From NCBI RefSeq assembly GCF_026745355.1, contig NC_079209.1, positions 31,344,944-31,408,943 of the forward strand: 64,000 nt of DNA. Direction: 5' to 3'. Made by a program: the position numbers and the translations under genes. This DNA comes from Beta vulgaris subsp. vulgaris (lineage: Eukaryota; Streptophyta; Magnoliopsida; Caryophyllales; Amaranthaceae). Each line of letters begins with the position of its first letter. Position 1 is the stretch's first letter. Shown piece after piece: positions 21,817 through 33,553 of the stretch. The notes under the pieces are model-generated. The model did no database searches, was not told the origin of the DNA, and saw only the letters and a list, made by a program, of their open reading frames with translations.

Positions 21817-21970
21817 AATTTTGGCGTCGTTGCCAGGGACTGTATAATCTATTATTTTAGACTATTGTTTTAGTATTAGTATATATCTAGTTTTTTGTTT
21901 AATTCTAGTTTTTTTTGTTGCTTGATCTAATATTTATTTTTTATATTTTGTGTGACTATTAGCTAGTGAA
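21817..21970 (+). promoter_or_regulatory. Primer binding site and leader
   Basis: Immediately after the LTR, TTGGCGTCGTTGCCAGGGAC (21821-21840) closely matches the Athila-type PBS TGGCGCCGTTGCCGGGGA, thought to pair with an Asp tRNA. About 130 leader bases lead to the gag ATG. Confidence 0.8.
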
Positions 21971-23739
21971 ATGGCAGGAGAAGGTGAAAAGAGCTTGAGA
22001 GAACATATGTTCAATGCATATGAGACACCCATGAGTGTTATTTTTCCCGCCTTAGAGAAACCATTCAAAGTTGATCCAGGTTTTATCGGAATTCTCCCTA
22101 AATTTTATGGTCATGATAAGGAAGATGCTAATAGACATTTACAAGAATTTTCTCTTGCTTGCTCTACTTTGTCGTTAAATGGTAAAGATGATGATGTTAT
22201 TAAACTTCGTGTTTTCCTTTTTACTTTAAATGATTTAGCTAGAGATTATTTACTTTATCTACCCGTTGGATCTATTATTTCTTGGGATAGCCTTCGGAAT
22301 GTTTTTCTTGAAAAATACCAACCTGCTAACATAACTAGATTAATAAGGAGACAAATATGTAATATTGAGCAAGATAAAGATGAACAATTGCATGAGTATT
22401 GGAAAACATTTAATAAACTTTGCATTTCATGCCCACAACATCGATTGAGTGAGAAAGTCCTAATTGAATGTTTTTATGATGGTTTCTTAGATGACCAGAA
22501 ACGTTTAATAGATATCGCTAGTGGTGGAACGTTAGTGAATAAAACTCCTGGTGAAGCTAAAGAGTTAATAACTACTATGGCCCTTAATAGTGAACAATAT
22601 GGGACGAAAAATGATTCTGAAGTGAAAATCTAAAGTCAACTGAAGGAGCAAACTGAACAAATTACTGAATTTAAAGCTGTAGTTGCTAATATTAGTAACC
22701 AAGTTTCCAGTTTTAGTACCCAACATGAGTCTTTGGAAAATTTAGTTCAGCAACTAGCTCTACAAATAGGGCAAGTTCACTCTCGTGAGTCTAGTAGTCA
22801 TGAACAAACTGAGAACCATCTCCACCATCTAGACACCAAAATTGAACGCTTGTGTGCCACACTGAGAAACATAGAGGATAAATTAGATGGACAAGTCTTA
22901 GAGAAACCTCCAACTTACTTTTTAGGTGAAACTAATGCCATGATTTTGAACAATGATAAGGACTTGGGTTGTATAAGTGAGGTCGATAATAAATATGAGG
23001 TTACCCATGAGGAGTCCAAAGAAACCGATAAGAGAATATGGGATGAGTTTGCAGATTCCGATGATGAGGATGATGAACAGTGGCTAGTGGATTATTACAC
23101 TAAAGACTCTCAGATTTTACCTTGCTCTTTTGAAAATAATATGGAAACAAAATTGGATGGACTTGTAGCAAAACCTTATGAAGAATCTAAGCAATTGAAG
23201 ATGTCGGGCATAAGTTAAATTTTAATGAGGTTGCATTGGCAGAAATTGAGAATTTAGAGCGGCTATTAGGTATTGAGACCAAACCTAATTATGATTTTCC
23301 AATTAATTCTATGGGAGATACTTCACAAATTGAGCTTGATGGTTTTATTGAAATGCTTAAGAATGAATCACGTTCACCACTTGAAATAGAAGAGGACATC
23401 ACACTTTCTCCTATAGTTGAAGTCAATGATAGCTATTCTGAACAAGACTTTTCTTATGCTCTTGAAACATCCATGCCATTATCTAAGTCACTAAGTTTAT
23501 CTTTTGCACTTAATTATGAGTCTGATGAGTCTTACTATTCTAAGTTTAAATTGATAAACTTACTGCATTTTTGTAACCAAACCAAATGGAAAGAGTTTTT
23601 ATGTTCTAAAAACGATTTGCACCTTCAATTTTGCGTCAATATGATAGTTTGGTTTGTAGGAAGGCTTTTACTACATTGTGTTTGGAGTGCACGAGAGATA
23701 GCTTTAGCTGCCGTTGCGTATGGGGCAGCGAGTGTTTGA
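21971..23739 (+). pseudogene. Athila-like Gag, near-intact, three segments
   Basis: The ATG at 21971 opens a 220-residue frame with the Athila-type capsid: FKVDPGFIGILPKFYG, DANRHLQEFSLACSTLSL, IKLRVFLFTLNDLARDYLLY, SIISWDSLRNVFLEKYQP, CPQHRLSEKVLIECFYDGF and EAKELITTMALNSEQYG. A single TAA at 22631-22633 interrupts it. The same frame then continues as a coiled-coil stretch (QLKEQTEQITEFKAVVANI) and through 22733-23218 with an acidic part (FADSDDEDDEQWLVDYYT). After a stop and a one-base shift the reading goes on to 23739 with ENLERLLGIETKP. No zinc knuckle or protease follows. It may supply particle protein only, using an autonomous partner's enzymes. With one stop and one shift it is probably dead now. 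Confidence 0.85.
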
Positions 23740-25975
23740 TTAAGCATACAATTTTTCAATGTAGAGCTAACGACAATAACCAAAAGCGCTGCTAGGGAGG
23801 CAACCCGAGACTTATTTTTCTAGTTTCTTTCTTATTTATTTACTGTTTTTATTTCATTTTCCTTATTTTATTTGCAATCATGTTATATCTTCATATGTGT
23901 TTGACTTTACTCATCCTATGTTGTTTTGTGCTTCCATTAGCAGTTCTGCAGCTCATTGCATTTAGTTTTGCTGGTATTGAACGCGGTAAATTACCAAGTT
24001 TGAAGACTCAACTACCGATGAACAATTAAAGTAACATATGAGTGTTGTTGATTAATTTCATGGGTATGCATCAATGTCTAGCATCTGCATAATATGTAGT
24101 AGCTGGGAAAAGGTCTAAGAAAAGCTACATTGCTGCCACTATGGAACAAACTAAACAAAACAAAAGACAACAACAAAGCAGCAAAGATGAACCAGGGTGC
24201 CTGCTCTCATTTCCATTCACTTCTCCTTATTGAATAATGCGCACATAACCAGCTAAGTTTCTTTTTCCTTTCTTACTCTTTGTTCCATTGAGGACAATGT
24301 AACACATAAGTGTGGGGGGAATTTTGGAGTTATTTTGAGCTGGATGATGAAGTTGTGCTGGATTGATATTTGTTGTGTTGTGTTTTGAAACAAAAAAAAA
24401 TTATGGATTGTTACATTTTATGGGAGGTGCTACCGAAAATTTTCTTGCGCTTGATTATATATTTGCATCTGCATAGTAGTTTTATTTACGTGCATTCGTA
24501 AAAACAAAATAAAACAAAAAAAATTATATAATGTTCTTTTGTTTGCATTAGTTTAGGATTCGTCTGCATTAATTAGGATTTCACCTCTTAGTTTCCTAAG
24601 GAATTTCTTTTAGTAATTTTGATTAGAAACTCTAATCTAACTTGTTTTTGAAACTAATATGTTTTCGAAATAAAAGATTTTGGTAATGTCTGTATAATTG
24701 GAAAAGATTGGTCAAACTTGAGAGATTCATAATATAATTGGAAAAACTATCTTGTTTCTCTTAAATAAGTTGGCTAGATAGATAGATCAAAACCTGTGAG
24801 TTTCTGAGCCTATTAGACTGACACATCCGAATCAGTCTGTATTTTTTTCTTGTGTGATAGTTCCTCAATGAAGTGTGGCTCTTAAGCTTGACTTGGTACT
24901 CTTTGAGACTTTTGTGACAAATGCTATGAAGAAATGATTTAGGCGTTCTATTATTTTTTTTAGCCTCAGATATTTTACTTCATATACTATTTCCCTTTCT
25001 TTTGCCCTTTTGAGCCTTAAAAATCCGTGTTTATTTGCTAACCATACATTACAAACCTGCGGCCTCCTACATATTATACCCAAGCCTGGCTAAGGGGAGT
25101 TATTAAGTTGAGTTTGTAGTATAAGTTTTTGTTATGAAAAAAAATATTGTGAAAAGAGAAGGGAAGAAAAACAAAACAGGAGTTGTGACATTGAAAAAAA
25201 AAAAATTATTTGAAAAGAAAAACAGGAAAAAGAAGTGATTGAATATATTTGGAATTGTTGACATTGCATTATTATTTATGAAGGCGTGGTGAATGATATA
25301 ATTTTAAGAAGGAAACAAGTTGGAGTACGATGTTCAATATATAGGAGTTCGTTGTGACTAAAACATCTTAAGTCATGTATTTTTGCTCCCTTTAGTTTGG
25401 CTTCTTTTAACTCTACATTCCTAAATAATTTCCCTACCCTTTAACCTTAGCCACGTTACAACCCTTTGCAAGCCCTTTTGATCTTTATGCATTTTGTCGC
25501 TCTTAAAGTGGAAAATTGAGACAATAGTCAAGTTTAAAGAAAAATACTTCATTTAGAGTTGACTTGGTTACATGTTTGAGTGATATATTATTTACCCCTA
25601 AACACATGAGAGTAGAGTGTTTAAATTATATCTGGGAGGGTCTATCTATTGAACTTGATGTATTCACAAGGGTGAACTCATGCTAGCTATCTTTGAGTTG
25701 CAAATAAAACCATTTGTTCATGAAGTATTATAAGTTTTGATAGTATGACACTTTCAATGCCAAGAGTATAACATGCCTACTAAATTTTTCACAATGTTTT
25801 TGTGACTAACTTAAAATGTTTTAGTTTCTTGTCTTATACTTGTCTAATTTAGTTATTTCCAATAGAAAAATTTGAGGTGGTGAATTAGATCTTGCATTTA
25901 GTTGGTAAATTGCATTTAGTTTAATCTTAGTGTTATTTTGATCGAGGACGACCAAAAGCTAAGTGTGGGGGAATT
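23740..25975 (+). other. Non-coding 3' half of the Athila-like element, two PPT-like sites
   Basis: There are no recognisable frames here. GCTAGGGAGGCAACCCGAG near 23792-23810 resembles a block seen downstream of coding sequence in Athila-like elements. AAGTGTGGGGGGAATTTT at about 24308-24325 and AAGTGTGGGGGAATT at 25961-25975 are near-identical; only the second abuts the LTR and is the functional-looking polypurine tract. Confidence 0.7.
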
Positions 25976-27587
25976 TGATAAGTGCCTATTTATACATATT
26001 TTTACCCGCTAATATAATACTTTTAGTGTCGTCTACTGAGTTATATGAGTTAAATAATATACTTTTAGAATATTTCGGTTTAATCGCTTGATAATTATTT
26101 TTAGTGTTTAAAAGATGAATTTGTGTCTATATTAATTATTTAGTGATAACCTATGTGAATAGAATTCGGAAAGATGCACTAAATTCGAGTATTACTAATT
26201 CTGCAGGGCTGATATAGTATTTTGGTCATATCTCACTCGTATGGAATCAAAACGAGACGATTCAAGTGGCTACGGAAAGCTGAGATCGAGACCTACAACT
26301 CCTTAGAAGAAAGCAAGAGCTAATTCAGCTGTTTACTTGGTTGAAATTACACTATATGAAAGAAGCTCATATCTTTTAATTGTATGAAGGAGTTGAAATA
26401 TTAATGGTTGGGCCCACGTGTATTGCAAAGAAGAAATAAATCACGCAGCAAAGGAAAAGAAAAGGGGGCTGAAAGCCCAATTATTCACAAAAAAAGAAAG
26501 AAAAGGATACAAAAAGCCAAATAAAAGAAAAGAAAAGCAGTAGTGAAAAAAAGAGAGGGTTTGGACTTTGGATATAAAAAACCCACGGGAAAATAGAAGG
26601 ATGCATTCTTGACGGAGGAAGGCTGATAAAAAATAAAGAGCCGACGGAAGGAATTGAGGAGATATGGAGACCAGAGCCACACGTAGGAGATGAAGGCGGG
26701 ACGAAACAGAGTGATGGCGGTGGAATTTCATTCCAAAATTCGTCCCTCATGAGTTTTCTCTACTCTATTTTCTCTCTTTTTTTTTGTTTTTATGTCTAAT
26801 TTAGAGTAGTTTTACACTAGTAGGAACATGTAATTGAATCTTGTTATGGGTTTATGAGATTATGATTTATGTTTGTTCAATTAATTAGTTTGATTGGGTA
26901 TTCACATGAAATTCGTTATTTGAGTTTATAATTTATGAATGTTAATTTTAGATTGATCATTATTCATGGTTATTTGCTTGAATTAACAGTAATATTATTA
27001 GGTTGAAGCTTTCTTATCTGATGTTATTGCTGGAATTTTATGTGATATTAATTTTAATATAGTTGCAGCTTTCTGGCTTAATATTAAAGTTAACTGATTG
27101 GTGCTCTTATAATGTAAGTTTTGTTAATTTAATATATGTTTCATTGTTAAATTGATATATTTGATTAGGACTGAACTTGCGTGCATTCACGGGGTTTAGT
27201 TAGTATGAATTATAAAGCAACTAATTTTCTTGCGTTCAAGGGATTATTTGTATGTTAACCAATCTATCTATCGACTAGTTAAATGATTCAATGATTAAAC
27301 CTTATCTCGAGAGGAAATTACATGTCTCCTATTAGCTTCTTTATTATGTTTTAAAACCGAATTTATTTCCTGTAATTTATATTTTTAATTTTAGTTTAAT
27401 AGTTTTAGTATAATTCTGATATTTGAAACCCCCCAATTTATAAAATAGTAGTTACATATATAATTAAATAATTAGTTTAAGATAATAACACAGCCTCTGT
27501 GGGTTCGACCCTTACTTTCCCTATCTATTCGTTAGAGTTAGTGAGTGATTTATAAATTTAATTTTATTGCGGAAACGACTCGCACCA
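25976..27587 (+). repeat. 3' LTR of the Athila-like element
   Basis: 1612 bases, TGATAAGTGCC to CGCACCA, followed by the TSD CTAAC. It matches the 5' LTR with small differences, such as CCCGCTAATA against CCCTCTAATA and a few-base indels. Confidence 0.93.
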
Positions 27588-27592
27588 CTAAC

Positions 27593-30500
27593 ACAAGAGT
27601 CAAAAAGAGTGCTAGTGGATAGTGGGTTATCAGCTGATATAATCACACTGGAATGCCTCAAGGAGTTTAAGTACAACGAAATGGATGTCACCCCTCTCAA
27701 TCAGCCACTCATAGGTATTTGGGGAAACTCGGTGTATCTAATCGGATCGGTAAAGTGACCCACCCGGATGGGAGAAAAAGGCAAGGGTAAAATTCTGCTG
27801 ATTGACTTCTTAGTAGAGGACATCCCTCTGCCATATAACATCATAATGCTGAGACCCACTCCGAATAAGGTCAAGGCTATAATCTTTGTCTACCAGCTCC
27901 TCATGCAATTTGAAACTGACGAGGGCAAGGTTTGAAAGATCCAAGGAGATTAATAAGCAGCGAGAGAATACTACGTTAACAGCTTAAAGAACAAGGTCGA
28001 TGTCCAAGAGGACTCGAAAAAGAGAATGCGAGAAGATAATCGGCCCCCAAGTGGCCTCGAAATTTAGATCATTGAAAACCCCAAGCAGTACAAATGCCCT
28101 CTGCCAGCTGAGGATGATGAAGAAGTAATCATTGATAAGGATCATGGTCAGACTCAAAGGGTAGGTAAAGCCATTGACCCTCAAACAAGAAAGGAAATCA
28201 TCCAAGTACTCACCCAGTACAAAGACGTTTTTGCATATGAGGCTTCAGATTTATCAGGGCTCGACCCCTAGATCATGTGTTATGAGCTAAACATCAAAGA
28301 GGGATTCAAGTAGATCAAGCACAGTTGAGACATCAAGGTCCGGAGAGAGACGTCGGAGCAGTCGCGAAAGATAAACAATTGCTTTAGGCAGGCTTCATAG
28401 AGGACTGCTAGTACTTGGAATGGTTGGCCAACGTGGTAGTGGTCAAAAATTTGAGTGGACCATGGAGAATGTGCGTGGACTTTACAAGCCTGAAGAAGGG
28501 CTGTCCAAAAGATAACCGCCCTCTACCCATGATTGATAGGTTAGTTGACTCAATGATAGGGAATGCTCTCTTGGGCTTAATGAACGCAAATGCTAGGTAC
28601 CACCAAATCCTAATGGCTGAGCAAGACCGAGTCCACACTTCCTTTGTCACTAAGCAAGGGCTGTACTGCTACAAGATGATGCCATTCGGACTCAAAAATG
28701 TGGGGGCTACGTATTAACGAACAGTGAACAAAATCTTCAACAATTAGCTTGTTCGGAACATTGAAGTATATGTTGACGATATGATCGTCAAAAGCAAAGC
28801 CCAAGGGGATAACCCCTGGGATTTAAGAGAGACCTTCACAACACTAAGGCGATTCTGCAAGATGCTGAGTCCGAAGAAATGTGTCGTTGAGGGTAGGGAG
28901 GGGGGGTGAAGTGCCTCAGATTCCTGGTGGATGAAAAGGGAATCGAGGCAAATCTCGACAAGATTAAGGCTGTGATGGAGATGAAATCTCCCAGGAATGT
29001 ACGACAGGTATAATGCCTAATCGACTATTTAGTTGCCCTCGAACGCTTCCTCTCCCGGTTGGCAGATAAAAGCCTTTACTTCTTCAAGGCACTAAAATGA
29101 AAAGAGTTCACTCGGACGAAGAAGCCAAGCAAGCCTTCTCCTCCCTTAAAGCACATTTATCAACCCTTCCCAAATTGATATCCCCCTTGTAGGGGGAAAC
29201 TTTGTTCATTTACTTGGTTGTTTCAGAATACGCTCTTGGCGATGTTTTGGTAGTCGAGAGAGTAGAAAAGCAACACCTAATTTACTTCATCATCCATGCT
29301 TTCCCATGAGCGAAAGCTAAGTACAACGAGGTGGAAAAGATGGTCTTTTCCCTAGTAATGGAAGTTGGAAGCTGAATCCTTACTTCCAGGCTCACCCGAT
29401 CTAGGTCCTCACAGGACAACCTCTCAGGAAGCTGATCGAAAGCCACAACCACTCTAGTCGGATGACCGATCAGGCGGATTAGCTCGCCGACTTCGGATTG
29501 GAATATGAACCAAGGAGAGCCATAAAAGATCAGCATTGGCAAATTTTATAACATAGTGCACCACTAGACCCCCCGTCGGTGAGTAAGACGGTTGTGAGCT
29601 GCATGTGGACAACTCATCCACAAAAACAGGGTGTAGAGCTAGTCTGGTAATCAAACCTCCTGTCGGGGAGAAGATGGAATACATCATCAAATTTGAATTC
29701 TTGGGATCTAATAATGAAGCACAGTATGAAGCCCTCATCCGCAGACTCCAACTCATAATGGATCAGAGCCATCGCCGTCAAGGCAAAATCTGACTTACAA
29801 CTCATAGTGGATCAGGTTTTAGGCAAGTATGAAGCCGAGGAAGACAGTATGAGAATGTACTTGGCCAAAACCCAAGAAATTGGCCCAATTCAGCATCACC
29901 ACATACCTAGATCAGAAAACCAGCAAGCGGATACACTAGCTCAAATGGCAAGCTCGGTAGAAGGATCAGCTCCTTGGACCATCATGTGGGAATTACTACG
30001 TAAATCGCGCATCAATGTCAAAGAGAAATTGGTATTCAATCGGACATCCACCTAGAGGAATAGGTGGTTAAATACTTGAAAGATGGAACACTACCTGAGG
30101 ACCACAAGGAGGCCAAGAAAGTCAAACATAAATCTGGGTGGTTCCTACGGCATGAGGATCAGTTGTACAAGAAGTCCTTCACTCACCCTCTATGCTCAAA
30201 TGCATGAGCCCGAAGAGGGGGACTACATCCTTAGAGAAATCCACTAAGGAGCTTGTGAAAGTCACCAAGGGGGGGAGAACTATAGCTAGATCTCCGAGCA
30301 GGTTACTATTGGTCCACTCTGAAGGAGGATGCCCAAGAGTTAGTCAAAAAGTGCCCGTCATGCGAGATCCACTTGGACATTCCCAAAGCACTAGCCACTC
30401 CTCTGATGACCATCCAAGCAGTTTTACCATTCAACAAATGGGGAATGGACCTACTCGGACCGTTTCCCCCAACTTCTGGCTAATGCAAGTGCTTAATAGT

Positions 30501-31050
30501 GGCGATTGAATACTGCACCAAGTGGACATAGGCCGAGGCACTCACCTCAATAACAGACAAGCAAGTGCAGACATTTATATGGAAGAACATCATCACCAGT
30601 TTCGGAGTACCAAGGGCACTAGTATATGATAACGAGCGACAATTCAACAGTGGTCCTACTCGGGACTATTGTGCTTGATCCAAAATACATAGTATCAAGG
30701 GAACAAATCAACGAGCAAGCCAAGTCGGCCAACAAAATTGTCCTGAAAGGAATAAAAAAGTCCTTGGATGCCACCAAAGGATCATGGGTCAATGACCTAC
30801 CTGGGGTCTTATGGTCAGCCAGACTAGCACCAAAGAAGCATCGGGACATTCCTCATTCGGTCTGGTGAGGTGGTTCTCCCAGTAGAGTTTGACATCCCCT
30901 CTCCCCGAATGACTTTCTACGAGTTTAGAAGAATGAAGAAGAAAAGCCCATCAACCTGGATTTGTTGCCGTACTCAATGGGAATTCCTTGCTGAAGTCCA
31001 TTTGGTACCAACAATGAATCACCCGACAATTCAACCGATGAGTAAAATCT
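27593..31050 (+). pseudogene. Tat-A pol: protease, RT, RNase H, integrase, decayed
   Basis: Protease: RVLVDSGLSADIITLECLKE near 27607. RT: WLANVVVVKNLSGPWRMCVD, then CPKDNRPLPMIDRLVDS, FVTKQGLYCYKMMPFGLKN and VYVDDMIVKSK near 28765-28797 (catalytic YVDD). RNase H part: LQLIVDQVLGKYEAEEDSM and SENQQADTLAQMASS near 29800-29960. Integrase core: NKWGMDLLGPFPPTSG near 30435, then FIWKNIITSFGVPRALVYDN near 30570-30630. Many stops and frameshifts separate the blocks. Order and motif wording fit Tat-lineage gypsy, which carries a second RNase H domain. The domain is out of frame with gag because of the Athila-like insertion and decay. Confidence 0.85.
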
Positions 31051-31664
31051 AGGCCAATCCAACTCGGTTATTGGGTGGTTCGAAAGGTCGAGGTTATTGG
31101 ACTTTCACAATTCAAAGGGAAATCGGGCACCAACTTGACCGACCCATACAAAGTGACATAAATAATCAAACCATGCATATTCTGACAGGAATTCTCAGAA
31201 TGTGTACCCCTAGCCTGACCCTGGAATGCAGACAATCTAAAAAGCTTCTACGCCTAGTGTTTGTTAATTGCAATAGGGACATTTAATAGACTAGAAGTGA
31301 AGTGTAGCTAATGGTATACCCTGTAATGAGTCGGACTATTAGACTTTGTCAGTCGAAATAGTTAGACATTTTTTTTAATCAAGCAAAATGACTTAACCAG
31401 TCGAATAAGTATGAGTTAACCAGTTAGAAAGAAACGCGATAACTTAACCAGTAAAAACAATTGTTCAACTTAACCAATTGGTCGGACAAGGCAAGTCAAC
31501 TGGACATAGAAGCAGTCAGTCGAATTTTCAAAAAGAAAAAGAGACAATATTTTAAATAACTAACAATTACAGTTGCAAAAGGTTTCATTCCATTTCATAA
31601 ACCAAAAGTTACAAGAAAAGGCCTTGTTCTACGAAGGGCCAAAAAGAAAGAAAAATACAAAGGC
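31051..31664. other. Tat-A spacer between pol and antisense ORF
   Basis: About 600 bases hold repeated CAGTCGAA/TTAACCAGT words near 31340-31500 and no coding frame of note. Tat elements commonly have such a non-coding spacer. Confidence 0.5.
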
Positions 31665-33553
31665 CTAAGAGCTAGGAGGCAGATTAGACGCATCATTGGT
31701 GCTAGCAGCATGGTCGCCAACTAACTCATCAGAACGACCAACCTCCCCCCGGTTGGTACCTTCCTCCGCCTTCTCGGGATCCTCCTCATCCTCTTCATCC
31801 TCTTCCAAACCCATCTCCGCTCGGATGGCAACTTTCTCGGCTTCAACGGACGCCTGGTACCCAGACTAGATGTTAGCCCGAGGAAAATCAAGGTGGGATC
31901 CGGCGAACACTTTTTTCAGACGATCGAGTGCTTCATACTCAACCATCTTTTGGGCCTTGCTGCCCACCTTGTTTGTGAAAATCTCGCAAGCCTTGGATTG
32001 CTGCCAATCACGGAACCACCGCTCCTTGGTCTTGACGAGCTTATGTGTCTCCGCCAACGACCCAATATCATAGTAACTCGCTGCTCTGCTGCCTTTGCCT
32101 TACCTCAACATCGGCCTTAGCTACTATGGCAGAGTCGTGGGCTAAGATGAGGGAGGCCTTTTCCTTATCCCGGTGGTCCTGCTCCTCCTAGAAACTCCTC
32201 TTATCGGCCTCAATAACTCGCTCGGCATCATAGAGCTTGGACTTGGTTGTGCGCTTGCCTTCTTCTTCATACCGTTTACCTCCTCGGCCAACTGCACCCG
32301 GCTCCGAGCGACATTGGCCATCCGAGCAGAGAAATGTTAAAAACATAAAGCCACATTTAGACAAGTGAAAAAGGGAAAATCAGAAGTCCGTCGAAATCTA
32401 AAAAAGAAGCTCACCTCAACCCACGAGCAGAATAGCTCGTTAGTTTCATTCTTTCCCCAAGTTTGGTGATGTATTCTTGATCGGCGGGGGGCATAAATAT
32501 AGTCGATGGCATTGGTCGACCGTGTATCCTTCTCGTGGTGGTTCAACTTCGAGAAGGGTTTGGTCAGAATCACAACCACAACGTCTGAAACCCCCCTCGG
32601 CTGCTCTTGTTGAGGGGAGAAGGGAGTGTACTGCAAGCTCCCGATTGGACGAAAGTACAAGGAGTGGAGGGAGAGGACAACAACCTCGGTTTTATGTCGA
32701 GGCTCCCTATCCTGAGCAGATGGGCTTAGGGATGGCAATTGAGCTGGGCAGGTGCAGAGGATGGTACCTCCACACCCGCACGCATAAAATTCCAATCCCC
32801 ATCCCCGCCCCATCACCCATTGTAGGGGAAAATTCCAAACCCATCCCTGCCCCACCAGCTCTGTATTTATACCCATCCCCGCCACACCACCCGCATGGGT
32901 ACATGCACCAGCTTCATACCCGCGTCGTACCCACTTCATCCCCACCGTCACCATCTGCATGGGTATCCGCACTCGCTTCGTACCAACGATATACCCACAT
33001 ATTTATATTTTGCAAGATAAAATTATTAATAATATAAGTATATAAATAGAATTTTAATCATATATATGAGGGGCGGGGCGGGGATGGGGCGAGGCGGGCG
33101 GGGATGGGGTGGGTATAGCATAAAAAATCCATACCCGCTCCACCACCCATTGCGGGTAGAATTTTAATCCCAATCCCCGCCCCACTTAGGCGGGGATGGG
33201 GCGGGCCTCCTGCTGGATCCGCCCCACTACCATTCCTAGATAAGTTACGCACCTTCACTGATTTGGCCTTCTTCGCCTTCTCCCGTTCAGCTTGGGCCTT
33301 GGCTACAACCTTCTTAGTTTGAGCAATCTTGTTGGCTGCACTGTCCTTCCTCTTCTTGGATATTTCGGCTTCGCCGGGTCCTAGGTCTAACAAAAGGTCA
33401 GTTAAATTTTCAAATGAAAAACTAAGGAAAAACAACTGACGGGTGGTGGAGGCACGCCCATGGACTTCTCCTTCAACGCGTCCCTTATCCGAGCCGCCCT
33501 CATCACTGCAGTGCTCAGTTTGTCCGGCATTTATGGGTCAGATTTAATCAAAT
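31665..33553 (-). pseudogene. Tat-A antisense ORF, interrupted
   Basis: Readable minus-strand pieces are: near 33500, LKEKSMGVPPPP; then KRKDSAANKIAQTKKVVAKA and REKAKKAKSV at about 33360-33255; after a MITE insertion, FSKLNHHEKDTRSTNAID near 32540-32490; LVKTKERWFRDWQQSKACEI near 32050-31980; and an acidic C-terminal tail (GLEEDEEDEEDPEKAEEG) ending at TAG 31667-31665. The place (after pol, opposite strand) and the acidic tail match the antisense ORF of Tat-B, which has the recognisable gypsy-type transposon domain. The function is unknown. It is broken by stops, by the MITE at 32727-33238 and by the LTR starting at 33554. Confidence 0.65.
32727..33238. mobile_element. hAT-like MITE, TAGGGATGGCA ends
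   Basis: The left end is TAGGGATGGCAATTG and the right end CTACCATTCCTA, imperfect inverted repeats, with GGGGATGGGG/CCCCATCCCCGCC words inside both arms and an AT-rich core. The flanks GATGGGCT (32719-32726) and GATAAGTT (33239-33246) fit an 8-bp target duplication that has since changed at three positions. The long frames on both strands (about 32337-33037) come from this repeat. Confidence 0.75.

Larger units (their letters stand above)
20220..27587 (+). mobile_element. Complete gag-only Athila-like LTR retrotransposon
   Basis: Two direct LTRs (20220-21816 and 25976-27587) start TGATAAGTGCC and end CGCACCA, and the element is flanked by the 5-bp target duplication CTAAC (20215-20219 and 27588-27592). 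A PBS follows the 5' LTR, a polypurine tract precedes the 3' LTR, and a gag-like gene lies between. No protease, RT, RNase H or integrase is present in the 4.2 kb interior. It splits the Tat-A gag and pol. The LTRs differ by scattered substitutions and small indels only, so the insertion is fairly recent. Confidence 0.95.

Noticed and set aside
23740..25975. Search for an envelope-like gene, as reported in some Athila elements
   Set aside because: No long frame, signal peptide or membrane segment is found; the stretch is AT-rich and non-coding.
32337..33037. Frames of 186 and 211 residues on opposite strands
   Set aside because: They run through the hAT-like MITE and its GGGGATGGGG repeats; only the part left of 32726 on the minus strand belongs to the Tat-A antisense ORF.
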